This document shows positions 43,901-52,454 of a stretch of 63,900 nt of DNA, one piece after another. Positions within the stretch are counted from its first letter, which is position 1. Each line of letters begins with the position of its first letter. A program made the position numbers and the translations under genes. The notes under the pieces are model-generated. The model was given only the letters and a program-made list of their open reading frames with translations, was not told where the DNA came from and did not search any database. Origin of the DNA: a virus; IMG/VR virus record IMGVR_UViG_3300020469_000046, positions 1-63,900 of that record; one strand, 5' to 3'.

Positions 43901-44571
43901 TAGATTTACTTTCTGGCAATGTAAGTGTTTCTGGAGTTATTACAGCGACATCATTCACTGGTTCAGGTGCAAACTTAACTAATCTTCCAGCAGGACAATT
44001 AACTGGTGCTCTACCATCACTTGATGGTTCTGCATTGACTGGTGTGATTGCATCAGGAACTGGCATTGAATTTAAAAATAATGATTCAACAGTTGGTACA
44101 GCAGGAACGGTAAACTTCGGAGACGGATTAGATGTACAATATAATTCAAACACAGGAATTACAACAGTTGTAGCATCTGGAGGATCTCTTCAGTCAAGAA
44201 CTACAGTATCTGGTTCTACAACGTCAATTGCAGATAACGCAACTGCATACATTTCAATCAATGGATTTAAATCTTATGCTCTAATGCACGTTGGATTATC
44301 CACAGAAGGTTGGATAAGACTATATACTGATAGTACATCCAGATCAAATGATTCTACCAGAAGTCTTGGAGATGATCCACTTTCTGGTAGTGGAGTAATT
44401 GCTGAAGTAGCAACTTCAGGAATTTCAACTCAACAAAATATTTCCCCATTTGTACTTGGTGGAAATATGAATGATCCAGTTGACACAACGATTTATGTTG
44501 CTATTACTAATCTTTCAGGATCGACACAATCTATTACTGCATACCTAAAAATTCTTCAACTGGAGGCATAA
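40903..44571 (+). CDS. collagen-like tail fibre with cupredoxin-like domain
   Basis: A 1222-residue protein. The N-terminus (1-150) is nearly the same as in the protein at 46776. Gly-x-Gln repeats occupy about 155-285 and 385-550. Between them (about 285-385) is a cupredoxin-like domain: H325 in TTHPIRL and C367-x2-H370-x2-M373 in YYYCTNHSNMG, the type 1 copper ligands in order. From about 650, YadA-head-like repeats follow (NIAIGDQVLG, NIGIGEFALN, NVGLGVRAGQ), then SFTGSGANLTNLP modules and a compact C-terminus. It is likely a long trimeric fibre; copper binding is a prediction. Confidence 0.75.
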   Translation: MSIDKNFVIKNGLEVDAGTLFVNPQSNSVGVGTTNPNYNLEVSGIIGLSSAISIGGTTGITGQALFSTGDGAEWRALPNLRESVLEIATEGQTIFPASAIFEHNPLLLDVFLNGVKLREISEYTSVNSDTRVQILVPTFLGDVVELITYSATSFASGSQGVQGFGGINGAQGADGIQGSDGAFAAQGIQGTQGIQGSPGTQGFEGIPGPLGIQGVQGNLGVQGERGVQGSTGPQGSQGVQGLIGPIGIQGDIGFPGVQGSMGYTGLQGNPGSQGIQGSQGDQVTAKTYTFTAAGGEYYIDGIVKDTLHLIRGQKYIFDGSAATTHPIRLSTDSGNSVPYSSGYTVGSNNTHTFVVPYDAPDTLYYYCTNHSNMGASISIKDLTGNDLQGIQGISGSAVAQGIQGSTGQGAQGTQGIQGIQGTGIQGTQGIPGSYAGQGIQGTQGLQGSFGNQGTAGNFAAQGIQGIQGLQGILGPQGGVGIQGVQGIIGNQGIQGRLGTQGPFGTQGPLGFQGNQGVQGTQGLVGAVGSQGTAGEFAAQGIQGAQGTSGVQGEASNAEGYWEKNTYNSGISTTSDVGIGTTSVYGPNAVDRGNTAILAVGSIRTRNVNSINLNLSGIATVGSGLNVVGVTTLSSGRIQIDGAKNIRIGNSAAGSGSNRNIAIGDQVLGSLASGNGRNIGIGEFALNDITSGAYNVGLGVRAGQKIDSGSYNVVIGGYDGDETSLDITESSNNVVISDGEGNIRQYIDSDGKVCINTTVPRTELTVSGIVSATSFYGQLNASQLTGSLPPIDGSNLIGVVATNSGIIVANNGSTLGVGATLNFADDLDIELSAGVATVSLNDNQNFTELNVSGVSTFNGVSLMSDILSSNINNTGIITTSQIRFGSIGAITDLNYDIRQANTLTFGGGEMAMYTRSDGSRNYSQILIDNYPLYIGTQGDQGGNFYYTSLLSVNPGNDSGSSGTSDAFISLGHGQHISNGSGGNVTTRLKTTGTGVTVFGNLDLLSGNVSVSGVITATSFTGSGANLTNLPAGQLTGALPSLDGSALTGVIASGTGIEFKNNDSTVGTAGTVNFGDGLDVQYNSNTGITTVVASGGSLQSRTTVSGSTTSIADNATAYISINGFKSYALMHVGLSTEGWIRLYTDSTSRSNDSTRSLGDDPLSGSGVIAEVATSGISTQQNISPFVLGGNMNDPVDTTIYVAITNLSGSTQSITAYLKILQLEA

Positions 44572-44578
44572 GTAAAAA

Positions 44579-46495
44579 ATGGCAATTTCAAAAAATATAG
44601 TTTCACTCAACCCTGGATTTGGAAGTACTGATGTAATTTATCAATTAGAACAGCAATTTACATATTTAAATTTACATGGAACTGGACGTTCTGGATTAAT
44701 TGTTGGTGTTTCTAGTTATACCGATCCAGGAAGAACCTCTTCTGTGAGAAATGAGAGATTTAGCGATATAAGACAAAAATCAACAACTGGAATTGGAACT
44801 GGAGCAAGTTTTTATGTATATAGACAAGGTAATGGAGATGTAAATGAACTTCGCCCCAATAGACCAGGATATGGATATACTGCAGGAGATACAATAACAC
44901 TATCAGCAGAAGATTTAGGTGGATCTGCAAATGGTGCTAATGATGTAATAATCAAACCAGCAATTTATGCTCATAAAACTTCAGATGCACAAACATTTGA
45001 TGTAGAACTGACAGGTCTCTATGAAATATCTGGAACTGATAGAAATGGAACTATTTCAGATAAAACAATTACTGTTAAAGAAGGTGATAGTATAAGGTTT
45101 ACTGATAATTTAGGAAGCCAGTATTATGGATTCGGTGTATATTGGGATAGAGGACCTTATAATTCCACATTCCAGGCTGCAGATGGTAATGGGCGTTACT
45201 ATGGTAGTGAGTATAATAGGGTTTTTAATACATATTACGCCTCCTCAAATGGTGGGGGTGGTGAAATTATTACATGGACACCCGAATGTGGACAAAGAGG
45301 AATTTTTAGAGTCTTAGATAATAGTAACTATTCATCTGTTCCAATTACAATTATTGTAGAACCAGATGATAGTAACTGGGCTTATCCTACTGTTGGAAGT
45401 GCAACAACATTTCACGGAAGATTCTCTGATCCAAATGCAATTTATGCATGGGGAGTATTAAAACATGACATTGAACCTGACAAAAAATTTGGATCAACTT
45501 ACAGAGCATTTCAAGTTGTTTCAGATAACAATATGGTAATTAATGTTGGAAGTGACTTTTATCCAAACATAGGAATATCTACTATTTCTAGAGGCACTGA
45601 TTCCTTTACAAGTGCATATAGACGTAATAGATTTTGTGGAGCGTATATGTCTGATATGCCATATAACCTGACCAGCATTCCTGGTATGCTTAATGACAAT
45701 TCATATGAAAATGATTATTCAAATCCCACCAAAATCTATACGAATTATTGTCAAATTAAAGCATCAGAATTTAAATATACTGAGTCAAATGCATATCGAT
45801 TAGACTTAACTTCATATAAATCAGGATTAAATCCAAAATTTGTTGTTTATTCTTATAGACAACCAACACGTTCTTCAACTAATTTAGGTGGAAACACTTA
45901 TGCAACTTTTATACTTCATGATCATATTGGTACAATTTGGGATCATGATAATTGCTTTACTTCTGGAGTGACCAAAATTAATTTTGGAGGAGGTAGTCCA
46001 GATAATCCATATATTTCATTTACAACTCATATTGCTGGAGATCATTATGATAGATATAATGCCCAAGCCTCACAAAGAGCAGGTGAATATGGATATTTAA
46101 ATTCTGATTTTGGTAATTATTCAGATTATTATGACCAGGCTACTACAATTTATCATCCAAATTCATATAAAACGGGAAGTGATGTTTCTACCAGTGATTC
46201 TAGAATTTATTATCGTGGTTTAGAGGATAGGAGAGATCGTGATGGTATAACTGCTGATATGGACTTTAATGCAGTTATTAAAGGAATTCCAATTTGTACT
46301 CAGTTAGTCCCATTCCCTTTCTATATACCAGATGATTTTGTACTAATTCAATTTGATTATGCAACACCAAATTCAAATATTCAACAAGGTGATACTGTTA
46401 CAGTTAGTGGAAGTGAAATTTATGAAGTTATTGTTGGTTCTTATAATCAAACTGATAGAACCAGAGGTATTCTATTCTGTGCGAGGACAACCTGA
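44579..46495 (+). CDS. large virion structural protein
   Basis: A 638-residue protein. A GSGY-type module is seen near 95-130 (NRPGYGYTAGDTITLSAEDLGG). A beta-domain near 135-260 (DVELTGLYEISGTDRNGTISDKTITVKEGDSIRF ... ITWTPECGQRGIF) parallels the cupredoxin-like domain of the protein at 46776 but lacks the His/Cys-x2-His/Met ligands. The remaining 370 residues are rich in Tyr and Asp (DNDSYENDYSNPTK, FILHDHIGTIWDHDN) and unrecognised. It is probably fibre-associated or a receptor-binding protein. Confidence 0.55.
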   Translation: MAISKNIVSLNPGFGSTDVIYQLEQQFTYLNLHGTGRSGLIVGVSSYTDPGRTSSVRNERFSDIRQKSTTGIGTGASFYVYRQGNGDVNELRPNRPGYGYTAGDTITLSAEDLGGSANGANDVIIKPAIYAHKTSDAQTFDVELTGLYEISGTDRNGTISDKTITVKEGDSIRFTDNLGSQYYGFGVYWDRGPYNSTFQAADGNGRYYGSEYNRVFNTYYASSNGGGGEIITWTPECGQRGIFRVLDNSNYSSVPITIIVEPDDSNWAYPTVGSATTFHGRFSDPNAIYAWGVLKHDIEPDKKFGSTYRAFQVVSDNNMVINVGSDFYPNIGISTISRGTDSFTSAYRRNRFCGAYMSDMPYNLTSIPGMLNDNSYENDYSNPTKIYTNYCQIKASEFKYTESNAYRLDLTSYKSGLNPKFVVYSYRQPTRSSTNLGGNTYATFILHDHIGTIWDHDNCFTSGVTKINFGGGSPDNPYISFTTHIAGDHYDRYNAQASQRAGEYGYLNSDFGNYSDYYDQATTIYHPNSYKTGSDVSTSDSRIYYRGLEDRRDRDGITADMDFNAVIKGIPICTQLVPFPFYIPDDFVLIQFDYATPNSNIQQGDTVTVSGSEIYEVIVGSYNQTDRTRGILFCARTT

Positions 46496-46725
46496 TGGCA
46501 GATTATTCATTTCCTAATTTAGATACAACAATTAGTTTATCAGATTCAACAAAAGATTTTAAAATTCAAACAACAAATACTTTTGTTGTTGAATCTAGTA
46601 ATGGAACAATTTCTGTTGGCAACTTGTCTTTAGAATTGGATACAACTCAATATTCATCACCTCCAAGATTGAGAGCAGCACCTCCAAGAAGAGGTAGATT
46701 TGGTCAACTCTACCCAAGATTTTAA
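46495..46725 (+). CDS. small virion-associated protein
   Basis: 76 residues. Beta-rich with NTFVVESSNGTISVGN and an Arg/Pro-rich end (PPRLRAAPPRRGRFGQLYPRF). It overlaps the previous stop by one base (TGATGG). It may be an accessory to the neighbouring fibres; no family is known to me. Confidence 0.55.
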   Translation: MADYSFPNLDTTISLSDSTKDFKIQTTNTFVVESSNGTISVGNLSLELDTTQYSSPPRLRAAPPRRGRFGQLYPRF

Positions 46726-46732
46726 ATAAATA
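46725..46732 (+). promoter_or_regulatory. late-promoter-like AATAAATA box
   Basis: AATAAATA overlapping the previous stop, 43 bases before the fibre gene at 46776. Confidence 0.5.
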
Positions 46733-46750
46733 ATACTACTAAAATAAGGA

Positions 46751-46837
46751 GGGATAGTGAACTCCAGGAGATCAAATGTCAATAGATAAGAATTTCGTAA
46801 TTAAGAATGGATTAGAAGTTGACGCTGGAACACTATT
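46751..46837 (+). repeat. 87-base perfect repeat, copy 2 (leader plus first codons)
   Basis: Identical to 40878-40964, again covering the ribosome-binding leader and first codons of a collagen-like fibre gene. Protein similarity continues to about residue 185. Confidence 0.85.
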
Positions 46838-49800
46838 CGTAGATCCTAATACAAGTTTGGTTGGAGTAGGAACTACAAGTCCTAATTACAACTTAGAAGT
46901 TTCTGGTATAATTGGACTTAGTAGTGCTATCAGTATTGGTGGTACTACGGGAATTACAGGGCAAGCATTATTTTCAACTGGTGATGGTGCCGAATGGAGA
47001 GCTCTCCCTAACTTAAGAGACAGTATTTTAGAAATCGCTAGTGAAGGACAAACTATATTCCCTGCGTCAACTATATTTGAACATAATCCTTTACTTTTGG
47101 ATGTATTTTTAAATGGAGTAAAGTTAAGACAAATATCTGAATATGCTTCCGTTAATAGTGAAACAAGAGTTCAAATCCTAGTACCTACATTTCTTGGCGA
47201 TGTTGTAGAATTGATTACCTATAGTGGTACAAGTTTTGCATCTGGTACGCAAGGAATTCAGGGTTTGGGAGGAATAGACGGAGCACAGGGTAGTCAAGGT
47301 GTTCAAGGAAATGATGGTGCATTTGCTGCACAAGGTATTCAAGGCGTTCAAGGTGTTCAAGGATTACCAGGTTCTCAAGGATTTGAAGGAAATCCAGGAC
47401 CTTTAGGTATTCAAGGTATTCAAGGAAATCCTGGAATACAAGGAGACCGTGGTGTTCAGGGAAGTACTGGCCCTCAAGGGAATTTTGGACCTCAAGGAAT
47501 TCAAGGATCTTTAGGTATACAGGGTAATTTTGGATATCAAGGTATTCAAGGTATTCAAGGTGTCATTGGTATTCAAGGAGACTTAGGTGTTCAAGGACCT
47601 GCTGGAGCTGGGGCACAAGGTATTCAAGGAATAGGAAACACTGGTATTCAAGGTGTTCAAGGAAATGACGGTCCTCAAGGTACACAAGGTATTCAAGGAA
47701 TAGGAAACACTGGTGCCCAAGGTGTTCAAGGTGTTCAAGGAACTGATGGTGCCTTTGCTGGTCAAGGTATTCAGGGTACACAAGGTCTTCAAGGTAATTT
47801 TGGTGTTCAAGGATCATCAGGATTATTTGCTGGACAAGGTATCCAAGGCATTCAAGGTCTTCAAGGTATTCTTGGTCCTCAGGGTGATGAAGGTATTCAA
47901 GGTGTTCAGGGGATTCTTGGAGGAAATGGATTACAAGGTATCCAAGGAAACAACGGATCTCAAGGTATTCAGGGTAATTTAGGACTCAAAGGAAATCAAG
48001 GTATTCAAGGTACTCAAGGAATAGTTGGTCCTCAAGGTGCTAATGCATCAGGAGGAAATTATACATTATCTGAAACAGGAGCAATTTCAAGATCTTTTGA
48101 TTCAAAATTAGATGACTTTGTAAGTATTCTTGACTTTGGTGTTGAAGAAGGATCTTCTAAAAGTGAATCTATTAGAACAGCAAACACAAGTCGTTTTATA
48201 TCAGCATTACAGACAGAAAGATCGGTTTATATACCAAAAGGAACTTATGAATTTAATAGTGAAGTATTAGTTCAAAATAAAAATGTAACTATCATTGGTG
48301 ATAGTGAAAGAAATACTATTTTAAAATGGACATCTTCAACTGGATCTAATGGAATAGACTGGACAACCAATACTGCAGAAAGAACATTAATAGTTAGAAA
48401 TGTTAAATTTATTGCTGCTGCAAATAAATCAGGAAGTCCAATCTATGCAAAGGATACTTCAACAAGTGGAGGAACTGTTAAACCAAATGTAGTACTAGAG
48501 AATGTTTCTGCAGAATATGAAGGATCTTTAAGTAGATGGGGTAAAGGATATCATTTTGAAGATTGTAGATGTGGTTACATGAATAGAGTTACATTTGGAG
48601 GAAATCCAACTTTAGATTGTGACTATGGTTTCATATTTACAGGAACTGAGATGGGATGTATTGATAATTATCTCGCTCAATGCCAAGTATCTAATGTTCA
48701 TGGTTCACCTGGTGCTGCTTACTTAGTTAGAGGTACTACTGAAGGAGTGCATATTAGTAATTGCATGGCCATCAATTGCGATGAAGGCGTACGTTCTGAT
48801 CAACATGTAAATGCTAGTGGAGTTCTTCAAGGAGAACCATTTGTAACAGTTCAAGATTCCCACTTTAATGTACATAAAAATGGAATTTACTTAGAGCGTG
48901 TATTACAAAGTTTTATTACTGGCAATTTAATCTACGCATCTAATGTAACAGTTTTTGGCGAGACTCTAGTTAATTGGTGTGGAATTAAATTTGCTGGAAG
49001 TACAGCTAGTATTAAATCTTATAATATTTTAATTACAAATAATATTTTCCACGGTGGTTTTCCAGGTAGAGAATCAGTAACTGATCAAGGTATTTTTCTA
49101 AGATATGCGGAGCATGTTCAAATTGATAATAATCAATTTAAATCATGTGATTCTCCTGCAGTAAAGATTAATGCAAATGCATCAGAATCACAAGTTTTAA
49201 ATAATAGATTCCAGGATTGCACTGAACCAACAATTACCAATTCTGGAGTTAACGTAACTGTTGGAAGTGGTATTGGTGATGTCATAGGAATTAACACTTC
49301 TGGTACTTCAACATTCAAAGATGTAAGAGTAACTGGAATTTTAACTGCAAATCAGATTAACACTGTAGGTGGTGGAACTCCAACAATTACAAGTCCAAAT
49401 AACGTAAATATCAACGCAAATAATGTTGCAATAAGTACCAATGTATCTGTTGGTGGAACTATTAGTGTATATGGTGCAGTAAAATTAGCAACAATTAATC
49501 CTACTCTTGTAGGTACTTCAGGTACAACTGGTGATATTAAAGTTATTCAAGGTGCTCCATTTTATCATGATGGACTTAATTGGAGAGAATTTTATCTTAA
49601 AGAAGGTATACCCGTAACTCAATCTGCAGATACTGAATGGAGTAGTGTTATCTTTAGAAATGATTTTAATACTAGTCTTACAGATCAAAAATTATCAGCA
49701 GCACCAGATTCTATAAATGATGCTGATTTAGTTGCATCTCCACGTAAATATGGTTCTAAAGCATTAAGACTTCAAGATGCTAATTTACGTTATCCACATA

Positions 49801-52400
49801 GATCGGAATATGTTTTTGATGGTGCATGGACTATAGAAGGTTGGTTTTTCTTTGATTCTTTACCTGTTGGAACAGGTAATAATATGGATATATTAATATC
49901 AAAAACAAACTCCGGTGGAAATAATCTTACTGATCAATGGTATTTGGGCGCTTCATTATCAACTAGTGGTCTATATTTTTACTGGTTGAATCGAAATAAT
50001 AGTACTCATAGTAGTGGTGATGGAACTATATTGGATGCTGTTACAGCATCAAGTTATACACAAACATGGTTCCACATTGCTTTGGTTAGAAATCCAGATA
50101 ATGGATCAATACATTTCTTTATAAATGGAACTGAATCTTCTTATACCAGTTCTGATCAAATAATTGATAATGATATTATAGACAATCCTAATAATGATTT
50201 ATTCCTAGGAAGAGACCCATATTATGGTAGAGCATTTGATGGAATGATAGATGACCTTAGGATATCTACTAATGTAAGATATTCATCTAATTTTACTCCA
50301 CCAACTGAAGCATTACCAATAACTGGAACACTTTCTGGTCCTTTTGAACCAAATTACTATAAATCTATTAGAAATATTAGTGATTTAGTTGATGTATCTG
50401 GATCTCCATCTACTGGTCAAGTACTTAAATATAATGGAACAACTTGGGCACCTGCATCAGACTTGACTGCTGATGGTGGATCTGGTATTAGTCTCACAGA
50501 TTTATCTGTAACATCAAATCCAGCAGGAACAAATGCATTATCATACAATAATTCATCAGGAACTTTTGCATTTACCCCAACATCTTTAGTTGGATATGCT
50601 ACTGAAACATTTGTAAATACTGCTATCTCAAATGTTAATACTTATATTGACAGTACAATCGTAGGATTCCTCACTTCTGGAGGATCTGCTTCAGGTTTAA
50701 CTAACCTAACAGGTGCTTCAGCGGGAACATATGGAAACAATGGAAACTCTGCACAAATTGTTGTTGATGGAAATGGAAGAATTACGGGTATCTCTGAAGT
50801 AGCAATTATAGGAAGTTCTACATTTGATATAACAACAACTGCACCTGGTTCGTCGTTCTACAACCTTAGTGGAACTGATAGGAACGGTGCTGTTAGTGGT
50901 AACAATGCAGGAGTAGATGTATATGTTGGAGATACAATCAACTTCAATTTAAGCAATGTATCAGGTAGTCATCCATTCTATATTAGAGTATCAAGTGGTG
51001 GTAGTAATGTAAGCACACCAGGTGCTACTGGTCAAGGTTCTACAGGTAATAGCGTAGTATCATGGACTCCTAATACAGCAGGAACATATTATTATCAGTG
51101 TGGTAATCATAGTGGTATGATTGGAACTATCACAGTATCAAATGCACCTGGTAATAGTATAAATGTATCTGGTATTTCTACATTTAATGATAATGTTTCA
51201 TTCGGTTCAACAATACTAGTCAGTGGTGCAGTAAATCTAACAACCAATAATGCCACTGTAGCAGGTACTTTTGGTGAAACTGGTGATATTAAAATGATTG
51301 GTAGTTCTCCATTCTTCTATGATGGAACTGCTTGGAGAGAATTTTCACTTACTTCTGGAACCGCAATTACTACACCAGGAGATACTGAATGGGATAATGT
51401 TATCTATAGAAATGATTTTGACACTAGTCTTACAGATCAAAGATTAGTGGGAGCAGCAGCAACTTCTATAAATGATGCTACTTTAGTTACATCTCCAGTT
51501 AAGGTTGGTACTAAAGCATTAAGAATTCAAGACGGTGGTTATGTTCAGTATAGACATAGAAGTGAATATGAATTTAGTGGTGAGTGGACTATAGAAGGTT
51601 GGTTTTTCTTTGATTCTTTACCTGTTGGAACAGGTAATAATATGGATATATTAATATCAAAAACAAACTCCGGTGGAAATAATCTTACTGATCAATGGTA
51701 TTTGGGCGCTTCATTATCAACTAGTGGTCTATATTTTTACTGGTTGAATCGAAATAATAGTACTCATAGTAGTGGTGATGGAACTATATTGGATGCTGTT
51801 ACAGCATCAAGTTATACACAAACATGGTTCCACATTGCTTTGGTTAGAAATCCAGATAATGGATCAATACATTTCTTTATAAATGGAACTGAATCTTCTT
51901 ATACCAGTTCTGATCAAATAATTGATAATGATATTATAGACAATCCTAATAATGATTTATTCCTAGGAAGAGAACCATATTATGGCAGAACATTTGACGG
52001 ATCAATAGATGACTTAAGAATAACTAAAAAAGCATTATACACATCTAATTTTACTCCTTCAACAACAGCACTTCCTATTTCTGGAACTGTTACAACCGAA
52101 ACTTTTGTACCTAATAATAAGTATGGAGAAATTGTTCTTGGTTCCTCTCCTTCTTGGTTAGGAACATCTGGTGTTACTGTTTCACAACAATCTTCTGGAA
52201 ACTACCGTCTGACATTCACTACATCATATACAAATAGTAATGATTATTCTGTTACATCACAAGGAATGGATCAAGGATTCGCATCCTATATTAGTGTTGT
52301 AAGGTCTGCTACTCATATAGATTTTGCGATTAATAGGCAGAGTAATGATTCTGCTGTAGACACTGGATCTATTTCAGTTCGAGTAATTAATCATGATTAA
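46776..52400 (+). CDS. mosaic tail fibre: collagen-like, beta-helix, LamG-like x2, cupredoxin-like
   Basis: An 1874-residue protein. Order of parts: shared N-terminus (1-150); Gly-x-Gln repeats (about 160-425); SKLDDFVSILDFG then a pectate-lyase-type right-handed beta-helix (about 430-840, with SVYIPKGTYEF and ITNNIFHGG); LamG/concanavalin-like domain 1 (about 1010-1185, AWTIEGWFFFDSLP); cupredoxin-like domain (about 1350-1455, H1399 in SHPFYI, C1442-x2-H1445-x2-M1448 in YQCGNHSGMIG); LamG-like domain 2 (about 1590-1770). The two LamG copies share 389 identical bases. The mix points to glycan binding and perhaps cleavage by the beta-helix, as in tailspikes. Confidence 0.75.
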   Translation: MSIDKNFVIKNGLEVDAGTLFVDPNTSLVGVGTTSPNYNLEVSGIIGLSSAISIGGTTGITGQALFSTGDGAEWRALPNLRDSILEIASEGQTIFPASTIFEHNPLLLDVFLNGVKLRQISEYASVNSETRVQILVPTFLGDVVELITYSGTSFASGTQGIQGLGGIDGAQGSQGVQGNDGAFAAQGIQGVQGVQGLPGSQGFEGNPGPLGIQGIQGNPGIQGDRGVQGSTGPQGNFGPQGIQGSLGIQGNFGYQGIQGIQGVIGIQGDLGVQGPAGAGAQGIQGIGNTGIQGVQGNDGPQGTQGIQGIGNTGAQGVQGVQGTDGAFAGQGIQGTQGLQGNFGVQGSSGLFAGQGIQGIQGLQGILGPQGDEGIQGVQGILGGNGLQGIQGNNGSQGIQGNLGLKGNQGIQGTQGIVGPQGANASGGNYTLSETGAISRSFDSKLDDFVSILDFGVEEGSSKSESIRTANTSRFISALQTERSVYIPKGTYEFNSEVLVQNKNVTIIGDSERNTILKWTSSTGSNGIDWTTNTAERTLIVRNVKFIAAANKSGSPIYAKDTSTSGGTVKPNVVLENVSAEYEGSLSRWGKGYHFEDCRCGYMNRVTFGGNPTLDCDYGFIFTGTEMGCIDNYLAQCQVSNVHGSPGAAYLVRGTTEGVHISNCMAINCDEGVRSDQHVNASGVLQGEPFVTVQDSHFNVHKNGIYLERVLQSFITGNLIYASNVTVFGETLVNWCGIKFAGSTASIKSYNILITNNIFHGGFPGRESVTDQGIFLRYAEHVQIDNNQFKSCDSPAVKINANASESQVLNNRFQDCTEPTITNSGVNVTVGSGIGDVIGINTSGTSTFKDVRVTGILTANQINTVGGGTPTITSPNNVNINANNVAISTNVSVGGTISVYGAVKLATINPTLVGTSGTTGDIKVIQGAPFYHDGLNWREFYLKEGIPVTQSADTEWSSVIFRNDFNTSLTDQKLSAAPDSINDADLVASPRKYGSKALRLQDANLRYPHRSEYVFDGAWTIEGWFFFDSLPVGTGNNMDILISKTNSGGNNLTDQWYLGASLSTSGLYFYWLNRNNSTHSSGDGTILDAVTASSYTQTWFHIALVRNPDNGSIHFFINGTESSYTSSDQIIDNDIIDNPNNDLFLGRDPYYGRAFDGMIDDLRISTNVRYSSNFTPPTEALPITGTLSGPFEPNYYKSIRNISDLVDVSGSPSTGQVLKYNGTTWAPASDLTADGGSGISLTDLSVTSNPAGTNALSYNNSSGTFAFTPTSLVGYATETFVNTAISNVNTYIDSTIVGFLTSGGSASGLTNLTGASAGTYGNNGNSAQIVVDGNGRITGISEVAIIGSSTFDITTTAPGSSFYNLSGTDRNGAVSGNNAGVDVYVGDTINFNLSNVSGSHPFYIRVSSGGSNVSTPGATGQGSTGNSVVSWTPNTAGTYYYQCGNHSGMIGTITVSNAPGNSINVSGISTFNDNVSFGSTILVSGAVNLTTNNATVAGTFGETGDIKMIGSSPFFYDGTAWREFSLTSGTAITTPGDTEWDNVIYRNDFDTSLTDQRLVGAAATSINDATLVTSPVKVGTKALRIQDGGYVQYRHRSEYEFSGEWTIEGWFFFDSLPVGTGNNMDILISKTNSGGNNLTDQWYLGASLSTSGLYFYWLNRNNSTHSSGDGTILDAVTASSYTQTWFHIALVRNPDNGSIHFFINGTESSYTSSDQIIDNDIIDNPNNDLFLGREPYYGRTFDGSIDDLRITKKALYTSNFTPSTTALPISGTVTTETFVPNNKYGEIVLGSSPSWLGTSGVTVSQQSSGNYRLTFTTSYTNSNDYSVTSQGMDQGFASYISVVRSATHIDFAINRQSNDSAVDTGSISVRVINHD
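49827..50215 (+). repeat. 389-base perfect direct repeat, copy 1
   Basis: Identical, by direct reading, to 51585-51973, in the same frame of the same gene. It encodes most of LamG-like domain 1. Confidence 0.85.
51585..51973 (+). repeat. 389-base perfect direct repeat, copy 2
   Basis: Second copy, 1758 bases after the first, encoding most of LamG-like domain 2. The bases on both sides have diverged although the encoded protein is still similar. Confidence 0.85.
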
Positions 52401-52423
52401 AAACTGGATAGATCTTTAACTAA

Positions 52424-52431
52424 ATAAATAT
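52424..52431 (+). promoter_or_regulatory. late-promoter-like AATAAATA box
   Basis: CTAAATAAATA, 23 bases before the start at 52455. Confidence 0.5.
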
Positions 52432-52454
52432 AGAAAAGAGTAAGCAAATCAACA

